This document shows positions 15,654-22,971 of a stretch of DNA of 39,033 nt, in pieces (the first letter of the stretch is position 1; every line of letters starts with the position of its first letter). The position numbers and the translations under genes were made by a program. Below the pieces are notes generated by a model that worked only from the letters and a program-made list of their open reading frames with translations, was not told the origin of the DNA and made no database searches. Origin of the DNA: Actinospica sp035552695. GTDB lineage: Bacteria > Actinomycetota > Actinomycetes > Streptomycetales > Catenulisporaceae. The DNA lies in the NCBI RefSeq assembly GCF_035552695.1, contig NZ_DASZKT010000053.1, positions 1 through 39,033 on the forward strand, given 5' to 3'.

Positions 15654-16265
15654 ATGGCTGAGGCCTCGTCGAACGGGGATGCTCGCGCGGTGGTGCTCGT
15701 CGAGGGGGTGAGCGACCGGGCGGCGTTGGCGGTGCTCGCCGGTCGCCGCGGGATGGATCTCGCGGCGACCGGCATCGAGATCGTGTCGATGGACGGAATC
15801 ACCAATATCGGGCACCATCTCGACCGCTACCACGCGCCCGGGCGCCACGTGCTGGTCACGGGCCTCTACGACGACGGCGAGGAGCGCTTCGTGCGCCGCG
15901 GGCTGAGCCGGATCGGGCTCGACGGCGAGTCGGCGCCGTTGGAACAGCTGGGCTTCTACGCCTGCTCGCCGGATCTGGAGGACGAGCTGATCCGCGCGCT
16001 CGGGCCGTCGGTCGTGGAGGAGATCGTCGCGGCCGCGGGCGAGCTGCGCTCCTTCCGCAGGCTGCAACGGCAGCCCGCGCAGCGCTCACGCAGCCTGCAC
16101 GACCAGCTGCGGCGGCTGATGGGCGGGCGCTCGGGAGGGAAGGAGCGGTACGCCGCCGCGATGGCCGCCGCCGTTCCGCTCGACCGGGTGCCGCGGCCGC
16201 TGGACGCGGTGCTCACCCACGTGCACGCGGCACTCGGACCATTTCGGTTGAACTCTGAACTCTGA
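15654..16265 (+). CDS. stand-alone TOPRIM-domain protein (OLD-like)
   Basis: 203 residues. The first 90 carry the TOPRIM signature of OLD-family nucleases: VVLVEGVSDRAALAVLA (the conserved Glu and Asp of EGxSD), VSMDGITNIGHHL, and HVLVTGLYDDGEE (DxD-equivalent acidic pair). SPDLEDELIRALG is the conserved segment C-terminal to TOPRIM in these proteins. The tail is Arg-rich with predicted helices. Canonical OLD proteins have an ABC-type ATPase N-terminal to TOPRIM; that half is absent here and in the neighbouring genes, so this is a free-standing nuclease-like domain. DNA cleavage or nucleotide transfer is plausible but unproven. Confidence 0.78.
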   Translation: MAEASSNGDARAVVLVEGVSDRAALAVLAGRRGMDLAATGIEIVSMDGITNIGHHLDRYHAPGRHVLVTGLYDDGEERFVRRGLSRIGLDGESAPLEQLGFYACSPDLEDELIRALGPSVVEEIVAAAGELRSFRRLQRQPAQRSRSLHDQLRRLMGGRSGGKERYAAAMAAAVPLDRVPRPLDAVLTHVHAALGPFRLNSEL

Positions 16266-16282
16266 GCCGTATTCACAGCGTG

Positions 16283-16340
16283 TTGATTTCATTTCGACTC
16301 GCCGTGTTATTCTGACACGCTAATCTGCAGACGTCTGTCA
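16283..16340 (+). promoter_or_regulatory. promoter and dyad upstream of the STAND regulator
   Basis: An AT-richer stretch has TTGATT (16283-16288) and TATTCT (16308-16313) spaced 19 bp. Overlapping dyads follow: CGTGT-N7-ACACG (16303-16319), TGACA-N18-TGTCA (16313-16340) and the palindrome CAGACGTCTG (16328-16337). These could be an autoregulatory operator. Confidence 0.4.
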
Positions 16341-16376
16341 TGGATTGGACGGACCTGGTCGAAGGACTTGGGCATC

Positions 16377-18728
16377 GTGGGCAGTGTGTGGGCACCCCTT
16401 CCGGCCGGGCTCAATCCGGCGGCCCGGCGATTGGTGGGAGAACTTCGCGCGCTCAAGGACGAACACAACCTCTCGCTCGCCCAGCTGAGCGCCTCGACCC
16501 ACTACAGCCGCGCGTCGTGGGAGCGCTGGCTCAACGGCAAGCGGCTGATCACGCCGGACGCGCTCGCCGCCGCCGCGACGCGGTTCGGCGCGGACGCCGC
16601 GCTGCTGGCCACGCTGCTCCGGATGGCCTCGCTCGAGGACGAGGCCGAGCAGGACGAGGGCGACGAGCCGCGGGATGGGGCCGCGGGCTCTGAAGCGGAC
16701 GAGCCGACCGCCGTCGCCCAGCTGCCCGCGAGCACCGCGGACTTCACCGGACGATGCGCGCAGATCCAGGACCTGTCCGCCGCGCTGCTGCCGGGGACGG
16801 GCGATCCCGGGCAGGTCTCGATCGCGGCGATCACCGGGGGCGGCGGGCTCGGCAAGACGACGCTGGCCGTGTTCGTCGCGCATCGCATCGCGGACCGCTT
16901 CCCGGACGGGCAGCTGTACGTGGACCTCAACGGCGCCTTCGAGAACGCGCTGACCCCGGAGACCGTGCTCGGGCAGTGGCTGCACGCGCTCGGCGTGACG
17001 CCGGCCGAGCTGCCCGTCGGACCGGAGGAGCGCGCTGCCCTGTATCGCAGCCTGCTGAGCCGGCGGCGGGTGCTGGTGGTGCTGGACAACGCGCGGGACG
17101 TGCAGCAGATCCTTCCGCTGCTGCCCGCGACCAACGCGTGCGCGGTGCTGATCACCAGCCGCAGCCGGCTGGCCGAACTGCCCGGCGCGTACAAGCTGGG
17201 CCTGACCTCGCTGCCGGACGACGAGGCGACGATCCTGCTGGCGCAGCTCGTCGGCGCCGCGCGGCTGGCCGCCGAACCGGAGGCCACGGCGGAACTGCTG
17301 CGCGCGTGCGACGGGATGCCGCTGGCGCTGCGGATCGCCGGGGCCAGGCTCGGTGCGCGGGCCAACTGGGCCGTCTCCACCCTCGCGCGGCGGCTCTCGG
17401 ATCGGCGGCGTCGACTGGACGAGCTGGCGATCGGCGACCTGGCCGCGCGCGCGAGTTTCGACGTCAGCTACGCGGCGTTGGCCAAGCCGGGCTTCACCGG
17501 CGCGCTCTCGCTCGAGCGCGCATTCCGCTTGCTGGGGCTGGTTTCCGGACCGGACTCCATCTCACTGCCCGCGGCAACGGCGCTGCTCGGGCTGTGCGAG
17601 GCGCGCGCGGAACTGGTGCTCGAAGCCCTCGTGGACACGCACCTGCTCGAATCGCCCGAGCCGGACCGCTACCGGATGCACGACCTCATTCGTCTGTACG
17701 CGGCCGAGCGCGCGCAGGCCGACGAGAGCGAGCAGGGGCGCGCGGACGCCGTCAGCAGGCTGATCGGCTGGTACCTCGTGTCGGCGGCGAACACGCACGC
17801 GCTGCTCTCCCCGCAGTCGCGGCCCATCCCGGTGGACGGGATCACGCCCGAGCCGCCCGCACCGGAGTTCCCGAGCTACCAGGAGGCGCTGGACTGGTGC
17901 GAGCGGGAGCGCACGAACCTGGTCGCGGGCGTGCTCCTGGCCGCGGAGGTCGGACTCGCGGAGCACGCGTGGAAACTGGCCGCCGCGATGCTCGGGTTCT
18001 TCAACGCGCGCCGCTACCTGGCCGACTGGACCTCGACCCATCTCGCCGCGCTCGACGCCGCGCAGTCCATCGAGGACCTCGTGGGCGAGGCGTGGATGTG
18101 GAACAACCTCGGCTTCGTCTACTTCTACTGGGAGGAGACCGAGCACAAGGCGCTGGAGAGCTTCGAGCGCTCGCTCGACCTGCGGGTACGGCTCGGCGAC
18201 CGGGTAGGCGAGGCCATCGCGCTGAACAACATCAGCGGCGCGCAGTACCGGCTCGGCGACCACGCGGAGGCGATCGACACGCTCGAGAGGTCCATGCGCA
18301 TCCGCGAGGAGCTCGGCGACATGATGGGCGTCGGCATGGCCTGCCTGAACATCGGCACGGTGTACTCGGACAACAAGCAGAACGCCCAGGCCGAGCAGTA
18401 CCTGCTGCGCGCGCTGAAGATCGTCGGCGACCTCGGCGCGCAGCAGCTGAAGCTCAAGACCCTCAACATACTCGGCGGCGTCTACACGGAGATCGGCGAG
18501 ACGGAGACCGCCAAGAAGCATCTGTACGGGGCGCTCGAGCTGAGCCGGGAGCTGCGCGAGGTGGACGGCGAGGCGAGCGCGCTGCAGAAGCTCGCGGAGC
18601 TGTTCGCGGCGCACGGCGACCGGAGCACGGCGGTCGACCTCTGGCAGCAGGCGCTGGGGCTGTACGAGCGGTACGGCAATCCCGAGGCCGAGGTCGTGCG
18701 CGCGGACCTGGCGTCCGCCGGGCGCTGA
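16377..18728 (+). CDS. XRE-STAND (NB-ARC)-TPR regulator, AfsR-like
   Basis: 783 residues from GTG 16377, chosen because AAGGA precedes it by 10 bases; TTG 16368 is an alternative. Residues 15-70 form an XRE-type helix-turn-helix (LSLAQLSASTHYSRASWERWLNGKRL). An NB-ARC NTPase follows: Walker A GGGGLGKTT near 154-162, Walker B VLVVLDNARD, sensor VLITSRSRL and the GMPLAL motif. Then come a winged-helix segment (RYRMHDLIRLYAAERA) and at least four TPR units (about 580-780; for example WNNLGFVYFYWEE, LNIGTVYSDNKQNAQAEQYL). This is the SARP/AfsR-like STAND plan with an XRE DNA-binding head. The effector is presumably recognised by the TPRs and the target is unknown. Some neighbouring genes could be the regulon. 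Confidence 0.88.
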   Translation: MGSVWAPLPAGLNPAARRLVGELRALKDEHNLSLAQLSASTHYSRASWERWLNGKRLITPDALAAAATRFGADAALLATLLRMASLEDEAEQDEGDEPRDGAAGSEADEPTAVAQLPASTADFTGRCAQIQDLSAALLPGTGDPGQVSIAAITGGGGLGKTTLAVFVAHRIADRFPDGQLYVDLNGAFENALTPETVLGQWLHALGVTPAELPVGPEERAALYRSLLSRRRVLVVLDNARDVQQILPLLPATNACAVLITSRSRLAELPGAYKLGLTSLPDDEATILLAQLVGAARLAAEPEATAELLRACDGMPLALRIAGARLGARANWAVSTLARRLSDRRRRLDELAIGDLAARASFDVSYAALAKPGFTGALSLERAFRLLGLVSGPDSISLPAATALLGLCEARAELVLEALVDTHLLESPEPDRYRMHDLIRLYAAERAQADESEQGRADAVSRLIGWYLVSAANTHALLSPQSRPIPVDGITPEPPAPEFPSYQEALDWCERERTNLVAGVLLAAEVGLAEHAWKLAAAMLGFFNARRYLADWTSTHLAALDAAQSIEDLVGEAWMWNNLGFVYFYWEETEHKALESFERSLDLRVRLGDRVGEAIALNNISGAQYRLGDHAEAIDTLERSMRIREELGDMMGVGMACLNIGTVYSDNKQNAQAEQYLLRALKIVGDLGAQQLKLKTLNILGGVYTEIGETETAKKHLYGALELSRELREVDGEASALQKLAELFAAHGDRSTAVDLWQQALGLYERYGNPEAEVVRADLASAGR

Positions 18729-18760
18729 GCGAGCCCGGACCCGGCGCCTCGGGCCCCGTG

Positions 18761-18778
18761 TTCGCTGAGAGCAGAGCG
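18761..18778 (+). promoter_or_regulatory. putative activator site upstream of the PopR/ClgR-like gene
   Basis: TTCGCTGAGAGCAGAGCG differs by one deletion and one substitution from TTCTGCTGACAGCAGAGCG upstream of the clpP-like gene (19775-19793). It ends 42 bases before ATG 18821, roughly -60 to -43 if that mRNA is leaderless. Confidence 0.55.
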
Positions 18779-18808
18779 GAAAGGACTCCCCGGCGAACGT
18801 CGGTTGCC

Positions 18809-18814
18809 TACGCT
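18809..18814 (+). promoter_or_regulatory. -10 box TACGCT, leaderless start of XRE regulator
   Basis: TACGCT, 6 bases, then ATG 18821. The intervening GAGGGC abuts the ATG and is too close to be a Shine-Dalgarno. Confidence 0.6.
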
Positions 18815-18820
18815 GAGGGC

Positions 18821-19159
18821 ATGGAGATACGCGATGACCGCCGCCGCGAGCCGTTGTGGCGTGACCTGATCGGCGAGGTGCTGCGACGCGAACGGAAGGC
18901 GCAGGACCGCACACTGCAGGACGTGGCCGACGCGGCGCGCATCTCCATGCCGTACCTCTCCGAGCTCGAACGCGGCCGCAAGGAGGCCTCCTCGGAGATC
19001 CTCGCGGCCACGGCGAGGGCCCTGGGTCTGCGGCTGTCCGACCTGGTCGACCTCGCGCACAGCAGGCTCGGCGAGTACGAGACTCCGGCCCAGCCCGCCG
19101 CGGCCCGCTCCTCCGTCGGCGCCCTCGGCAGCCGCGACGCCCTCGCGCTCGCGGCGTAG
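18821..19159 (+). CDS. XRE regulator of the PopR/ClgR type with C-terminal ALAA
   Basis: 112 residues. The N-terminal 75 residues are a Cro/C1 helix-turn-helix closely following ClgR/PopR proteins, the activators of clp genes in actinobacteria (LWRDLIGEVLRRERKAQDRTLQDVADAARISMP... with YLSELERGRKEASSEILAA). The protein ends in DALALAA. In PopR the terminal alanines make the activator a ClpP substrate (established for Streptomyces), so this ending suggests the same feedback degradation. The gene converges on a clpP-like gene that carries the same upstream motif. Family assignment is by eye; other actinobacterial XRE proteins with this core exist. Confidence 0.82.
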   Translation: MEIRDDRRREPLWRDLIGEVLRRERKAQDRTLQDVADAARISMPYLSELERGRKEASSEILAATARALGLRLSDLVDLAHSRLGEYETPAQPAAARSSVGALGSRDALALAA

Positions 19160-19189
19160 GCAGGGCGTCAGAGTCTTAGGGCCTCAGAC

Positions 19190-19276
19190 TCAGAGGCGAG
19201 GGCGTTCGAGGCAAGGGCGTCAGAGGCAAGAGCGTCCAAGGCGAGGGCGTCAGAGGCAAGAGCGTCAGAGCCCGAC
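19190..19276. repeat. 15-bp tandem repeat at the 3' end of the clpP-like gene
   Basis: Five 15-bp units (19190-19204, 19205-19219, 19220-19234, 19235-19249, 19250-19264) plus a partial sixth. Units 3 and 5 are identical (TCAGAGGCAAGAGCG); the others differ at 2-4 positions. The clpP-like stop codon (19265-19267) lies at the start of the partial unit. In a shifted minus-strand frame the array would encode repeated Ser-Asp-Ala-Leu-Ala pentapeptides. It fills the gap between the two convergent genes. Confidence 0.85.
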
Positions 19277-19735
19277 GCGCCGCGTCGGGCTCGGCGGCCG
19301 CACCTTGGCCAGCGATTCCGTGATCTCGTCCACCAGGCCGTGCTCCACCGCCTCCTGCGCGGTGAACCGCCGATCCAAGTCCTGCGGGTTCTCGGCCTGG
19401 CGCAACATGATCCGCGCACTCGGCAGGGCGTAGCGCCTGCCGGGCGCTCCGGCGCTCAGCAGTACCTGCCCCATGCCCGCGACCAGACCCGTCGCCACCG
19501 TGGCCACGTCGTTCGGGATCAGCCGCAGCACGTCGTAGACGGCGAGCCCGGCCGTCGCCGTGCCGCCGGAGCTGTTGATGTAGAGCCTGATCTCGGCACG
19601 CGGGTTCTCCGCCGCGAGGAGCAGCAGTTGCGAGCAGACACGCTGCGCGGTCACGTCGTCGAGCTCCGTGCCGAGGAAGATGATCCGTTGCGCGAGGAGT
19701 TGATTCGCGAGGTGGTCGTCAAAAGTAGAGGCCAT
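19265..19735 (-). CDS. ClpP-like protein lacking catalytic triad and handle (pseudo-protease)
   Basis: 156 residues from ATG 19735 with GGAG upstream. The ClpP fold is clear: RIIFLGTELDD, RLYINSSGGTATAGLAVYDVL, LIPNDVATVATG, LLSAGAPGRRYALPSARIM and FTAQEAVEHGLVDEI. The catalytic Ser position (normally AASMG) reads AGMG, so Ser is Gly87. The catalytic His position (normally MIHQ) reads MLRQ, so His is Arg112. The roughly 45-residue segment carrying the handle helix and the catalytic Asp is missing: RQAENPQDL runs straight into DRRFTAQEAV. It therefore cannot be a protease by itself and probably cannot form standard double rings. Normal ClpP is about 195-200 residues. The product may modulate another Clp complex, like ClpR in cyanobacteria and plastids, or be degenerate. 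Confidence 0.85.
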   Translation of the reverse strand: MASTFDDHLANQLLAQRIIFLGTELDDVTAQRVCSQLLLLAAENPRAEIRLYINSSGGTATAGLAVYDVLRLIPNDVATVATGLVAGMGQVLLSAGAPGRRYALPSARIMLRQAENPQDLDRRFTAQEAVEHGLVDEITESLAKVRPPSPTRRVGL

Positions 19736-19766
19736 GACTCCACTCTCGGCCGCCGACGACCGGAAA

Positions 19767-20318
19767 TCACTCGTTTCTGCTGACAGCAGAGCGCGGCCCG
19801 GCATTGCGCAGCCGGATGCCGCTGAAGCCGAGACTGCTCGCCGTCACGGCGTCCCAGAATGTCCACAGGCTGGGGAGAACTCTCAGCTGAATGCCCGCGG
19901 CCGCATGCAGTTCGAGCAGGTCGCCCACCGGCTCGGCCGGCCCCAGCGGCCGCACCTCGTGCTCGCTGACGAAGGCGTGCGCGTAGAGGCCGAAGGGGTG
20001 GAAGTCCGCGGCGTCGAAGCGGTACGCGTACAGCTCGACGGTCCGGATCGCCTCCAGCCAGCCGTATTCGACCGCGTGCACCCGCTCGCCCCCGCCCGGA
20101 CCGAGAACGCGAACGCGGTCCTCCTCGGTGGTGTACGACGTCACCCATGCCATGCCGCGCGGGCACTGCCGGGGGAACCAGTAGCTCGGCGAGTGCAGCG
20201 CGTCCACGGCCCAGACGTACGCCTCGGGCTGCTGCGCCGTGGCCGCGACGTGCGGCACGAAGCTTCGAATCGTCGGGTCTTCGGAGAAGTGCAGGACCTG
20301 TCCGGGTTCCGGGCGCAT
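19767..20318 (-). CDS. DUF6886-like protein
   Basis: 183 residues from ATG 20318. It begins MRPEPGQVLHFSEDPTIRSFVPHVA and continues VWAVDALHSPSYWFPRQCPRG, a pattern I associate with the DUF6886 family of small cytoplasmic proteins of unknown function. The middle (YGWLEAIRTVELYAYRFDAADF) and HEVRPLGP segments are also conserved in that group as I remember it. There is no signal peptide or membrane helix. It reads in the same direction as the clpP-like gene with 31 bases between them, so they may be co-transcribed, although the palindrome lies at their junction. Confidence 0.75.
   Translation of the reverse strand: MRPEPGQVLHFSEDPTIRSFVPHVAATAQQPEAYVWAVDALHSPSYWFPRQCPRGMAWVTSYTTEEDRVRVLGPGGGERVHAVEYGWLEAIRTVELYAYRFDAADFHPFGLYAHAFVSEHEVRPLGPAEPVGDLLELHAAAGIQLRVLPSLWTFWDAVTASSLGFSGIRLRNAGPRSAVSRNE
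19775..19793 (-). promoter_or_regulatory. putative activator site upstream of the clpP-like gene
   Basis: TTCTGCTGACAGCAGAGCG (plus strand) contains the perfect palindrome TCTGCTG-A-CAGCAGA (19776-19790), 39 bases from ATG 19735. It resembles the PopR box of Streptomyces (TTCTGCC-N3-GGCAGAA, from memory) and the site at 18761. It lies just inside the 3' end of the divergently read neighbour. Confidence 0.55.
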
Positions 20319-20519
20319 CGAGCCAGCCTGGCACGGCTCCCGTGCGGCGGCGACGGGATTTCGGGCCGCGAATTACGCGCTTGATGAACCCGCGCGATAT
20401 CGCTCACATCAGCTGCTACGTCACCGTTCGGGCACCCGGCGCGTGGGACGATGGGGAGCATTGGATAAGCGAGCGCGACCGTCCGAGATGCAGCGCAGGA
20501 AGAAGGCAAGACCGCGATC

Positions 20520-21920
20520 ATGACTACTCAGCCCAACGCCTCCTATTCGTACACCGTGCGCCTGGAGGCCCCATCCCGCGGCAACGCGGTGTCCAAGCTG
20601 ACCCGCACCGTGGAGGACGCGGGGGGCGAGATCACCGCGCTCGACGTCTCCGGCTCCGGGAACGAGCGGCTGCGCATCGACGTCACCATCGCCGCCTACT
20701 CCAGCGCGCACGCGGCGCAGATCACGGACGGGCTCAAGGCGATCGACGGGATCGAGGTCGGGCGGGTCTCGGACCGCACCTTCCTGCTGCACCTCGGCGG
20801 CAAGATCGAGATGCAGTCCAAGGTGCCGCTGCGCAACCGCGACGACCTGTCCATGGCTTACACGCCCGGCGTCGCCCGGGTCTGCAAGGCGATCGCGGAC
20901 AACCCGGAGGACGTGCGCCGGCTGACCATCAAGCGCAACTCGATCGCCGTGGTCACGGACGGCTCCGCGGTGCTCGGGCTCGGCAACATCGGGCCGATGG
21001 CCGCGCTGCCGGTGATGGAGGGCAAGGCGGCGCTGTTCAAGCGCTTCGCGGGCATCGACGCGTGGCCGATCTGCCTGGACACCCAGGACACCGAGGAGAT
21101 CATCCGCACGGTCAAGGCGATCGCGCCGGGCTTCGCCGGGATCAACCTGGAGGACATCTCGGCGCCGCGCTGCTTCGAGATCGAGCGGCGGCTGCGCGAG
21201 GACATGGACATCCCGGTCTTCCACGACGACCAGCACGGCACCGCGATCGTGGTGCTCGCCGCGATGACCAACGCGCTGCGGGTGGTCGGCAAGGACCTGT
21301 CCGCGGTGCGCATCGTCTGCTCGGGCGCCGGCGCGGCGGGCACCGCGATCATCAAGCTGCTGCTGGACGCGGGTGCCAAGGACATCACCGTGGCCGACTA
21401 CCACGGCGTGGTGCACCTCGGCCGCGAGGACCTCGGCGACGCGGAATCCGATCTGCGCTGGGTCGCCGAGCACACCAACCCGGCGGGCTACACCGGCACC
21501 CTGCGCGAGGCGCTGGCCGGGGCCGACGTGTTCATCGGGGTCTCCGCGCCGAACATCCTGACCGGTGCGGACATCGCCACGATGGCGCCGCAGGCGATCG
21601 TGTTCGCGCTGGCCAACCCGGACCCGGAGGTGGACCCGGAGTCCGCGCGGGAGCACGCCGCGGTGGTGGCGACCGGCCGCAGCGACTACCCGAACCAGAT
21701 CAACAACGTGCTCGCCTTCCCCGGCTTCTTCCGCGGCCTGCTGGACGCGCAGAGCCACGAGATCCGGCCGGAGATGCTGGTCGCCGCGGCCCGCGCGCTG
21801 GCCGACGTGGTCCAGGAGGACGAGCTCAACGCCAACTTCATCGTGCCCTCGGTCTTCGACCCGAAGGTGGCGACGAACGTGGCGGCCGCGGTGAAGAACG
21901 TGGCCACCGGCGGTAAGTGA
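20520..21920 (+). CDS. NAD(P)-dependent malic enzyme with N-terminal ACT-like domain
   Basis: 466 residues from ATG 20520. Residues 1-85 form an ACT-like regulatory domain (YTVRLEAPSRGNAVSKLTRTVEDAGG). The malic enzyme N domain follows (MAYTPGVARVCKAI, VVTDGSAVLGLGNIGPMAALPVMEGKAALFK cut here for length, NLEDISAPRCFEIE) with metal-binding acidic residues and FHDDQHGTAIV. The Rossmann domain has IVCSGAGAAGTAI and ends FVIPSVFDPKV-like (FIVPSVFDPKVA). The enzyme decarboxylates L-malate to pyruvate with reduction of NAD(P). The 201 bases upstream hold no gene; a weak AAGG lies 14 bases before ATG, so start regulation is unclear. Confidence 0.93.
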   Translation: MTTQPNASYSYTVRLEAPSRGNAVSKLTRTVEDAGGEITALDVSGSGNERLRIDVTIAAYSSAHAAQITDGLKAIDGIEVGRVSDRTFLLHLGGKIEMQSKVPLRNRDDLSMAYTPGVARVCKAIADNPEDVRRLTIKRNSIAVVTDGSAVLGLGNIGPMAALPVMEGKAALFKRFAGIDAWPICLDTQDTEEIIRTVKAIAPGFAGINLEDISAPRCFEIERRLREDMDIPVFHDDQHGTAIVVLAAMTNALRVVGKDLSAVRIVCSGAGAAGTAIIKLLLDAGAKDITVADYHGVVHLGREDLGDAESDLRWVAEHTNPAGYTGTLREALAGADVFIGVSAPNILTGADIATMAPQAIVFALANPDPEVDPESAREHAAVVATGRSDYPNQINNVLAFPGFFRGLLDAQSHEIRPEMLVAAARALADVVQEDELNANFIVPSVFDPKVATNVAAAVKNVATGGK

Positions 21921-21935
21921 CGCCGGATCAGAGCT

Positions 21936-21957
21936 GCGGGGGACCGGAATCCCCCGC
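21936..21957. terminator. bidirectional hairpin between malic enzyme and quinone oxidoreductase
   Basis: A perfect 8-bp GC-rich stem GCGGGGGA / TCCCCCGC with a 6-base loop sits midway between two convergent stop codons. It lacks T-tracts, as is usual for actinobacterial terminators. Confidence 0.75.
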
Positions 21958-21968
21958 GGCGATCCGAC

Positions 21969-22943
21969 TCACGGAATCAGCAGCACCTTGCCGGTCGTGG
22001 CGCGGCCGGCCAGCGCGGTGTGCGCCTCGGCCGCCTGGGCCAGCGGGAAGCGCCGGCCGATGTTGATCCTCAGGCTGCCGTCCGCGACCGCCGCGAGGGT
22101 CTCGCCCGCGCGCCACTCGAGCTCCTCGCGGGTCGCGATGTGGTCCATGAGCGTCGGGCGGGTCAGGAAGAGCGAGCCCATCCGGTTGAGCAGTTGCGGG
22201 TCGAAGGGCGGCACCGGGCCCGAGGCGGCGCCGTAGAGCGCCAGCAGGCCGCGCTTGCGCAGCGAGCCGAGTGAGGCCTCGAAGGTGGTCTTGCCGACAC
22301 CGTCGTAGACCACGTCCACGCCCCGGCCGTCCGTCAGCTCGCGGACCTCGGCCGCCAGATCCTCGACCTCGGTGTAGTTGATCACCACGTCGGCACCGGC
22401 CTCGCGGGCGAGCGCGGCCTTGGCCTCCGTGGACGTCGTGCCGATCACGCGCGCGCCCCTGGCCTTGCCGATCTGGCTGAGCAGCAGGCCCATGCCGCCC
22501 GCCGCCGCGTGCACCAGCGCCGTCTCCCCGGCCTTCAGCGGCCAGGTGGAGTTCGTCAGGTAATGGGCCGTCATGCCCTGGAGCATCGAGGCCGCCGCGG
22601 TCTCCAGGTCCACGCCGTCTGGCACGTGCACCAGGCGGTCGGCGTCCACGACGTCGTACTCGGCATACGAGCCCGTGTTTCCGTCCGCCCAGGCCACCCG
22701 GTCGCCCACGGCCAGGCCGGTGACGCCCTCTCCGAGTTCCACGACCGTCCCCGCGCCCTCGCCGCCGAGCACCGCCGGCAGCGGGCGCGGGTATTGGCCG
22801 ATGCGGAAGTAGATGTCGATGAAGTTGACTCCGGCGGCCGCCACCTTCACCAGCACCCGGCCGGGCCCCACGGCGGGGGCCTCGACCTCGGTGTGCTCGA
22901 GTACCTCGGGTCCGCCGGTCTTCGTCACGTATGCCGCAAGCAT
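21969..22943 (-). CDS. zinc-independent quinone oxidoreductase (MDR family)
   Basis: 324 residues from ATG 22943. The N-terminal GroES-like domain (MLAAYVTKTGGPEVLEHTEVEAP cut at 20: see GGPEVLEHTEVE) holds NFIDIYFRIGQYP, the signature of NADPH:quinone reductases. The Rossmann domain has VHAAAGGMGLLLSQIGKARG and VVYDGVGKTTFE. No structural zinc cysteines are present. Such enzymes reduce quinones with NADPH in the cytoplasm. It reads in the same direction as murA, whose stop is 28 bases upstream of its start, so murA and this gene probably share an mRNA. Confidence 0.9.
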   Translation of the reverse strand: MLAAYVTKTGGPEVLEHTEVEAPAVGPGRVLVKVAAAGVNFIDIYFRIGQYPRPLPAVLGGEGAGTVVELGEGVTGLAVGDRVAWADGNTGSYAEYDVVDADRLVHVPDGVDLETAAASMLQGMTAHYLTNSTWPLKAGETALVHAAAGGMGLLLSQIGKARGARVIGTTSTEAKAALAREAGADVVINYTEVEDLAAEVRELTDGRGVDVVYDGVGKTTFEASLGSLRKRGLLALYGAASGPVPPFDPQLLNRMGSLFLTRPTLMDHIATREELEWRAGETLAAVADGSLRINIGRRFPLAQAAEAHTALAGRATTGKVLLIP

Positions 22944-22971
22944 GAGGGTGATTCTCCCGCGATCGACCGTC

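Noticed and set aside
16754..19159. 801-codon plus-strand frame overlapping the STAND and XRE genes
   Set aside because: Only its last 112 codons are real (XRE regulator from 18821); the rest is a shadow of the STAND gene in another frame.
19190..19276. Short repeats as a CRISPR array
   Set aside because: Units are contiguous 15-mers without spacers and there are no cas genes.
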